DNA from: Chloroflexota bacterium
Lineage (GTDB): Bacteria; Chloroflexota; Anaerolineae; Anaerolineales; Villigracilaceae
Assembly (NCBI GenBank): GCA_016191985.1
Contig: JACPVB010000138.1
Span: 1-17,950, forward strand
DNA length: 17,950 bases
Direction of reading: 5' to 3'
Every line of letters begins with the position of its first letter. The stretch's first letter is position 1. The translations under genes were made by a program, and so were the position numbers. The notes beneath the pieces were generated by a model, which saw only the letters and a program-made list of their open reading frames with translations, searched no databases and was not told the origin of the DNA. Positions 15,401-17,950 of this stretch are shown here, in pieces.

Positions 15401-16417
15401 CCCGAGGCCAACCACGAAGAAAAAGTCCGCGTGGCGGGGCTGATCAACGCCGTGCGCCCGTACACCACCAAAACGGGCAAGCCCATGGGCTTCGTCACCA
15501 TCGAAGATATTCAAGGCAACATCGAACTCGTGCTCTTCCCCAAAACCTGGGAAAAATTCCGCGACGGCATGACCATCGGGCAGATCGTCATCGTCGAAGG
15601 CAAGGTGGACCAAAGCAACCCGCCGCCCAAAATTCTGGTGGATACGATCCGCACAGAAATAAAAATGACCGTTGCGGCGGATGACCCCTACGCCAAACAG
15701 GATGCGACCCCCAAGCCGCTGCTCCCGCGCGCAGAAGCGGACTCACCCCGCCGCCCTGCCGCGCCTCAACCCAAGCCGACACCCTTCGATCAAACTCAGG
15801 GCAAGCCTGCTCTCGTCCAAAAAGCGACTCAACCGCCCAGGCCTGTCGCTCCAAAACCCATGCCACAAGTTGCAGAGACTCCCGCAGTCTACAACGCGGA
15901 CGACAATATGCCCCCGCCGCCAGATAACTTCCCTGATGGCTGGGACAGTGAATGGCAGCCGACTTTCGACGATGCCGTCATCGCATCCAAACCTGAGCCG
16001 AAATTTAAAAAGAATGAAGAAGTGACTCCGCCGCTGGTGACTCGCGCTGTTGAAGCGTTGGCAAAAGTCGAAGAACCGGAGCAGGCCGAAGACCGGCACG
16101 AAGCGGTTCTTCAGTCCATGTATATGCCGCTGGCAAAAGAGAACAAGGACAAGGAACATCCGCCGCGGCAGATCACCGTGCTGCTCCGTCCAACGGGCGA
16201 CAGGGAGCGCGACAAGCGCCGCATCAAGACCCTGTACGGCACGTTGATCTCGTATCATGGGCGCGATAAATTTAGTTTTCAAATTTTCGAGAACGGCAAA
16301 GGCCACCTGATCGATTTCCCCAACGACACCACGCGCATCTGCCCCGAACTGCTTGACCGCCTCAAGAAACTCATGGGCGAAGAAAGCTGGCGCGTGGAAG
16401 AGATTACGTTTCAGTAG
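12434..16417 (+). CDS. dnaE: DNA polymerase III subunit alpha
   Basis: The replicative polymerase, 1327 residues. It opens with the PHP domain (HLHVHTEYSLLDG, 5-17; ITDHGTMFG further on). The polymerase active site is PDIDLDF (396-402; D399 and D401) plus D557 in KVDFLGL, equivalent to D401, D403 and D555 of E. coli. A helix-hairpin-helix/tail region, then an OB-fold (about 1000-1075, VRVAGLINAVRPYTTKTGKPMG) follow. It lacks the inserted proofreading exonuclease of PolC. After the OB-fold comes an unusual Pro/Ala/Lys-rich linker (about 1095-1175) and a C-terminal globular extension (about 1240-1327, RQITVLLRPTGDRERDKRR to the end). ATG 12434 is chosen over the in-frame TTG 12428 because it gives the family N-terminus MSFAHLHVHTEYS. 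Its last ~31-39 bp recur at 16845-16883. Confidence 0.97.
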   Translation: MSFAHLHVHTEYSLLDGFSNIKKLVQRVKEMDMPAVAITDHGTMFGVIDFYKAAKSEGIKPIIGLEAYMAARGMKDKDSKLDRSSFHLLLLAENETGYKNLLKIASAAQLEGFYYYPRIDHDFLAAHSEGLICTSGCMSAEIPRALLNENPQEAVRRMNWYYDVFGKDNFFVELQQHNIKEITDLNKKLLEMGARYEANYIATNDVHYVNQEDARLQDILLAIQTNSTFNDPDRMRMTDDSYFLRSPSEMSRLFAEVPSSLSNTLLIAERCNVDLGFKGYHLPEFPVPAGHTAETYLRELCEAGARKKYKEDATSPKIKERLDYELSVVHSMGFDAYFLIVWDLCRFARDNEIWYNARGSAAGSIIAYTLEITIVDPLEHALIFERFLNPGRISMPDIDLDFRDDRRSEMLEYCARKYGDDKVAQIITFGTMGTKAAIRDVARVMEIPLPEVDRVAKLVPFVSGRPTTMKDAMEIAEFKEIYNKQQHLRDVIDIAAKMEGTVRNAGTHAAGVVISDKPIMDYLPLHRPTSNSEETPIKSVTQFEMGILDSLGMLKVDFLGLITLTVMARACDMIYKRHGIKFDLNNIPLDDAKSFELMGSGQTAGLFQIEGGGMTRWLVQMKPKTLENIIAMVALYRPGPMAFIPDYIARMHGEAEVEYRHPAMEPIFQDTYGIPVYQEQLMRAAVELAGYTPSESDELRKAISKKKKEDIEKHRAKFVKGAVEKGMDQSTADAIYTDWEEFARYGFNKSHAADYGVIAVQTAYLKAHYPAEYMAALMSASAGQTEKVALYVADARAMGVPVLAPDINASMWDFNIEDVPAQAAVHGGGDADANKKIPSIRFGLGAIKNVSENAIEIVIEARNDGKFTDLNDFARRVDLRAVGKRSLECLIKVGALDSFGNRASMLGSLDRIVAISSNHFRAADAGQMSLFGTSTGIIEEIHLPEVKDVEKRDMLNWERELIGLYISDHPLNEFQTQLAQIVSYFSGQLPEANHEEKVRVAGLINAVRPYTTKTGKPMGFVTIEDIQGNIELVLFPKTWEKFRDGMTIGQIVIVEGKVDQSNPPPKILVDTIRTEIKMTVAADDPYAKQDATPKPLLPRAEADSPRRPAAPQPKPTPFDQTQGKPALVQKATQPPRPVAPKPMPQVAETPAVYNADDNMPPPPDNFPDGWDSEWQPTFDDAVIASKPEPKFKKNEEVTPPLVTRAVEALAKVEEPEQAEDRHEAVLQSMYMPLAKENKDKEHPPRQITVLLRPTGDRERDKRRIKTLYGTLISYHGRDKFSFQIFENGKGHLIDFPNDTTRICPELLDRLKKLMGEESWRVEEITFQ
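15779..15808 (+). repeat. REP-like repeat remnant inside dnaE
   Basis: Within the Pro-rich linker the DNA encodes TPFDQTQGKP. The core cttcgatcaaactcag has the same length and ends as cttcgactgcgttcag in the intergenic element at 1784-1799, and it continues gggcaagcc. It looks like an in-frame, partly decayed insertion of a short palindromic repeat tolerated in a disordered linker. Confidence 0.5.
16379..16417 (+). repeat. Direct repeat, copy A: 3' end of dnaE
   Basis: The last 39 bp of dnaE, coding for EESWRVEEITFQ and the stop, match 16845-16883 with 3 mismatches. The final 31 bp (16387-16417) differ at one position. Copy offset is 466 bp. Confidence 0.9.
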
Positions 16418-16447
16418 GGACACGGCGTTGCCGTGTCCTTTTTATTT
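16418..16447 (+). terminator. Intrinsic terminator of dnaE
   Basis: GGACACGGC (16418-16426), loop GTT, GCCGTGTCC (16430-16438), then TTTTTATTTTT. A 9-bp GC-rich stem directly after the TAG with a strong T-tract. The downstream MNT promoter is packed immediately behind it. Confidence 0.9.
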
Positions 16448-16452
16448 TTGGT

Positions 16453-16458
16453 TATAAT
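16453..16458 (+). promoter_or_regulatory. Candidate -10 box of the MNT gene
   Basis: TATAAT ends 7 nt before ATG 16466, predicting a leaderless transcript. A weak TTGCCG (16428-16433) lies 19 bp upstream inside the dnaE terminator stem. Confidence 0.6.
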
Positions 16459-16465
16459 CGCACTC

Positions 16466-16828
16466 ATGAACAAGGCATTTGCAGTCCCGACGGTTGACGT
16501 TCGCAAACGGATTCCAAAATCCGTAATTCGCGCCGTTGCAAATCAAATTGCCAAAGAGTTCAAGCCCAAAAAGATCATCCTGTTCGGCTCGTATGCGCGC
16601 GGCAACCCACGCCCCGAAAGCGACCTTGACCTGCTCGTCATCATGAACACGCCATTGAAAGAATGGCAGCAGACGCTGGAAATCCGTCGTTCGCTGGGTG
16701 TGATGTTCGGCATGGACTTGATCGTCCAGACCCCCAAGCGGCTCGAACAGCGCCTGAAAATGGGCGATTCGTTTTTGCAGGATGTGATGAAAGAGGGAAA
16801 GGTCTTGTATGAATCCCGCAGTGGATGA
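16466..16828 (+). CDS. MNT-type nucleotidyltransferase, antitoxin of a HEPN/MNT pair
   Basis: A 120-residue minimal nucleotidyltransferase. The signature GSYARGNPRPESDLDLLV (41-58) gives the GS motif and metal ligands D53 and D55; D84 in FGMDLIVQT is the likely third carboxylate, so the enzyme looks intact. In HEPN/MNT toxin-antitoxin pairs this protein AMPylates and silences the HEPN RNase. The frame is open back to GTG 16433, but ATG 16466 is preferred: it gives the natural N-terminus MNKAFAVPT, and TATAAT lies just before it, whereas 16433 lies inside the terminator. Its 3' end overlaps the start of the HEPN gene by 20 nt, the usual arrangement for such pairs, but the HEPN gene is only a stub. 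Confidence 0.88.
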   Translation: MNKAFAVPTVDVRKRIPKSVIRAVANQIAKEFKPKKIILFGSYARGNPRPESDLDLLVIMNTPLKEWQQTLEIRRSLGVMFGMDLIVQTPKRLEQRLKMGDSFLQDVMKEGKVLYESRSG

Positions 16829-16883
16829 ATGGGTCGCCAAAGCGGAGGAAAACTGGCACGTGGAAGAGATTACGTTTCAGTAG
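16809..16883 (+). pseudogene. Truncated HEPN-domain gene fused to a duplicated dnaE tail
   Basis: ATG 16809 lies within the end of the MNT gene and starts MNPAVDEWVAKAEENW, typical of the first helix of HEPN proteins that pair with MNT (about 130 residues when complete). After that the frame reads HVEEITFQ and stops. These last residues and the stop are the end of DnaE (RVEEITFQ), carried on DNA that is 30 of 31 bases identical to 16387-16417. The catalytic R....H region of HEPN is absent, so no toxin can be made. The 24-residue chimera may still be translated but is probably non-functional. Confidence 0.82.
16845..16883 (+). repeat. Direct repeat, copy B: duplicated dnaE 3' end
   Basis: Matches 16379-16417 with 3 mismatches over 39 bp and 1 over the final 31 bp. 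Mismatches cluster at the left, where dnaE (EESWRV) and HEPN (EENWHV) coding are naturally similar, which suggests the recombination point lay in that microhomology. Identity stops at the TAG codon. Confidence 0.88.
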
Positions 16884-16890
16884 CCTATAA

Positions 16891-16933
16891 ACAAAAAGAG
16901 ACTGAAAGAACTTATCTATCAGTTTCTTTTTGT
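16891..16933. terminator. Bidirectional intrinsic terminator
   Basis: ACAAAAAGAGACTGA (16891-16905) pairs with TCAGTTTCTTTTTGT (16919-16933), 15 bp with one G-U, loop 13 nt. The A-rich left arm and T-rich right arm give a U-tract in both directions. It serves the minus-strand TIR gene, which ends 8 nt away, and any plus-strand transcript from the MNT/HEPN stub. Confidence 0.85.
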
Positions 16934-16940
16934 AAATTAA

Positions 16941-17816
16941 CTAACGCAAAAACTGGTTTTGCTTTACGTACCATGGGGTAACAACACTTAGCAACTTATT
17001 AAACCAACCTTCTTCCGAGACTTTTAACCAATTCAAATTGCGAAGATTATGAGGTAAATCACAATCATCTAGGAGAATAGGGATAATAAATATTTTACCT
17101 TCAGGTCTGTAGGCTTGATATTTCAGAGCGAGTTGCAACTCCTTATTTTTATACCCAATTTTATCCTGAGTTTCTTTTGACAAGAAAATCAAAAAATAAT
17201 CTGCTTTTTCTATATTCTTTTCTACATCTATCTCCCAGTTAGATCCAGGCAAGAGACTATTTTTATCGAACCAAGTAACCACTCCGTAGTCATTTAACTC
17301 AACCACTATGCCTCTAACAGTTTTTTCGTCTTCTCTTGCATAAGATATAAATGCAACAGACAACTCAACATCCACTACCCCGTTTTTTATAGGTAGATTT
17401 CTTACATCAAAATACTTGTCGCTATTTGGGGATTTGAATCGGATTGATATATGACCCGGTTTGTTAGCGTTTCGTATTTCAGCCTGAAAACCATGAATCT
17501 GTACCTCCTTCCCATTTTGTGTGATTAATCTTAGTGTATGAATTTCTGTTTCAATTAACTTAATTTCCGTGATTTCATCCATAGGGATGAAATCAAAGAA
17601 CTTCATAATTTGCTCTCTAGTTATTCCTATATATATTCGGCTGTTTTTCTCATTTCCCACTTGCTCATTAAGATGTTCGTTGTTTTCAGCAGTAATAAAT
17701 GGAACAACATTTTCAAAGCCCATTATGTTCGCTTTAGTGTTTATTGTTCCAGTAACCACTTTTCCTGGTTTCAAATGTATTTCTACCAACTTTAAGTCAA
17801 ACTTCGCTATGTCCAT
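16941..17816 (-). CDS. TIR-domain protein with uncharacterised N-terminal domain
   Basis: A 291-residue soluble protein. The C-terminal half is a bacterial TIR domain (about 153-285): AFISYARED (155-163), WFDKNSLLPGSNW (182-194), ADYFLIFLSKE (205-215), and E226 in NKELQLAL at the position of the catalytic glutamate of NAD-cleaving TIRs. FIIPILLDDCDLP (243-255) is the following strand. The N-terminal ~150 residues look beta-rich, with no signal peptide or membrane helix, and match no family I recognise; in TIR effectors this place is usually a sensor or oligomerisation module. AAGGTGG lies 7 nt (AAGG to ATG) before the start, a good ribosome-binding site. The gene is clearly more AT-rich than its neighbours, which suggests horizontal acquisition. 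A role in antiphage defence by NAD depletion is inferred, not shown. Confidence 0.85.
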   Translation of the reverse strand: MDIAKFDLKLVEIHLKPGKVVTGTINTKANIMGFENVVPFITAENNEHLNEQVGNEKNSRIYIGITREQIMKFFDFIPMDEITEIKLIETEIHTLRLITQNGKEVQIHGFQAEIRNANKPGHISIRFKSPNSDKYFDVRNLPIKNGVVDVELSVAFISYAREDEKTVRGIVVELNDYGVVTWFDKNSLLPGSNWEIDVEKNIEKADYFLIFLSKETQDKIGYKNKELQLALKYQAYRPEGKIFIIPILLDDCDLPHNLRNLNWLKVSEEGWFNKLLSVVTPWYVKQNQFLR

Positions 17817-17820
17817 GCTT

Positions 17821-17871
17821 CCACCTTCTTTCAGGGAAATCTGAATATATCATCCGAACTTGGAAATTATA
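17821..17871 (-). promoter_or_regulatory. Promoter region and ribosome-binding site of the TIR gene
   Basis: On the minus strand, GAAGGTGG (17821-17828) sits 4 nt before the ATG, and TATAAT (17866-17871) is a candidate -10, giving a leader of about 43 nt. This ordinary layout contrasts with the near-leaderless plus-strand genes. The rest of the sequence to 17950 is AT-rich with no gene visible. Confidence 0.5.
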
Positions 17872-17950
17872 AACAACAATTTGGTTTAGGATTTGTGAGT
17901 TGTTATTACAATACATATCTCATTACTTTTTTACAACTTGCCCACGCATA

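Noticed and set aside
15743..16423. 226-codon open frame on the minus strand inside dnaE
   Set aside because: It is antisense to a strongly conserved polymerase gene; high GC leaves few stops, and the product shows only low-complexity, Arg-rich sequence.
16433..16465. GTG start adding 11 hydrophobic residues to the MNT protein
   Set aside because: These codons lie in the dnaE terminator T-tract and the TATAAT box, so the extension is an artefact of open frame, not a signal peptide.

Overview
The window looks like a chromosomal segment of an anaerobic-type Chloroflexota bacterium, most likely class Anaerolineae. This rests on recognised family flavour, not on a database search: an XRE regulator with an 'LLEAGNYR' motif fused to membrane helices, a MalT-like STAND/TPR regulator fused to a SARP/BTAD output module, a DUF5317 protein beside an Os1348-like NHLP-clan small protein, a DnaE with a long C-terminal extension, and abundant short palindromic intergenic repeats of the 'cttcga...ctcagg' and 'atcccgaagggat' types.

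Layout. 1-526 is non-coding and repeat-rich: several hairpins, three copies of a small palindromic repeat, and copy 1 of a structured repeat of about 100 bp. 527-1723 (+) is an XRE-type HTH protein with about seven membrane segments. 1724-2072 is non-coding: a terminator-like hairpin, a nested palindromic element, and copy 2 of the structured repeat, which abuts the start codon of recQ. 2073-5149 (+) is recQ followed after 2 nt by a YihY/BrkB membrane protein. A bidirectional hairpin at 5154-5180 separates these from a minus-strand operon, read from 7202 down to 5236: a 47-residue membrane microprotein, a DUF5317 membrane protein, an NHLP-clan small protein and a PAS/HD-GYP cyclic-di-GMP phosphodiesterase. 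All junctions in this operon overlap or are very tight. Upstream on the same strand lies a 1072-residue MalT-like regulator (10637-7419). Divergent from it is a GT-C membrane glycosyltransferase (10777-12363), followed by dnaE, the replicative polymerase alpha subunit (12434-16417).

The right end is accessory in character. After the dnaE terminator come an MNT nucleotidyltransferase (antitoxin type) and only the first residues of its HEPN partner. The HEPN frame runs into a near-exact duplicate of the last ~31-39 bp of dnaE, including its stop codon. Past a strong bidirectional terminator there is a distinctly AT-rich minus-strand gene for a TIR-domain protein with a novel-looking N-terminal half, probably a defence or NAD-consuming effector gained by transfer.

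Three themes recur. First, plus-strand genes at the head of transcription units have a TATAAT (or TAAAAT) -10 box only 7-17 nt before the start codon and no Shine-Dalgarno, so their mRNAs are probably leaderless or nearly so, whereas several minus-strand genes have clear ribosome-binding sites. Second, small structured repeats sit at functional boundaries (recQ start, dnaE linker, dnaE 3' end). Third, the microprotein/DUF5317/NHLP/HD-GYP cassette is the best candidate here for an undescribed signalling system. No tRNA, rRNA or CRISPR array was seen.
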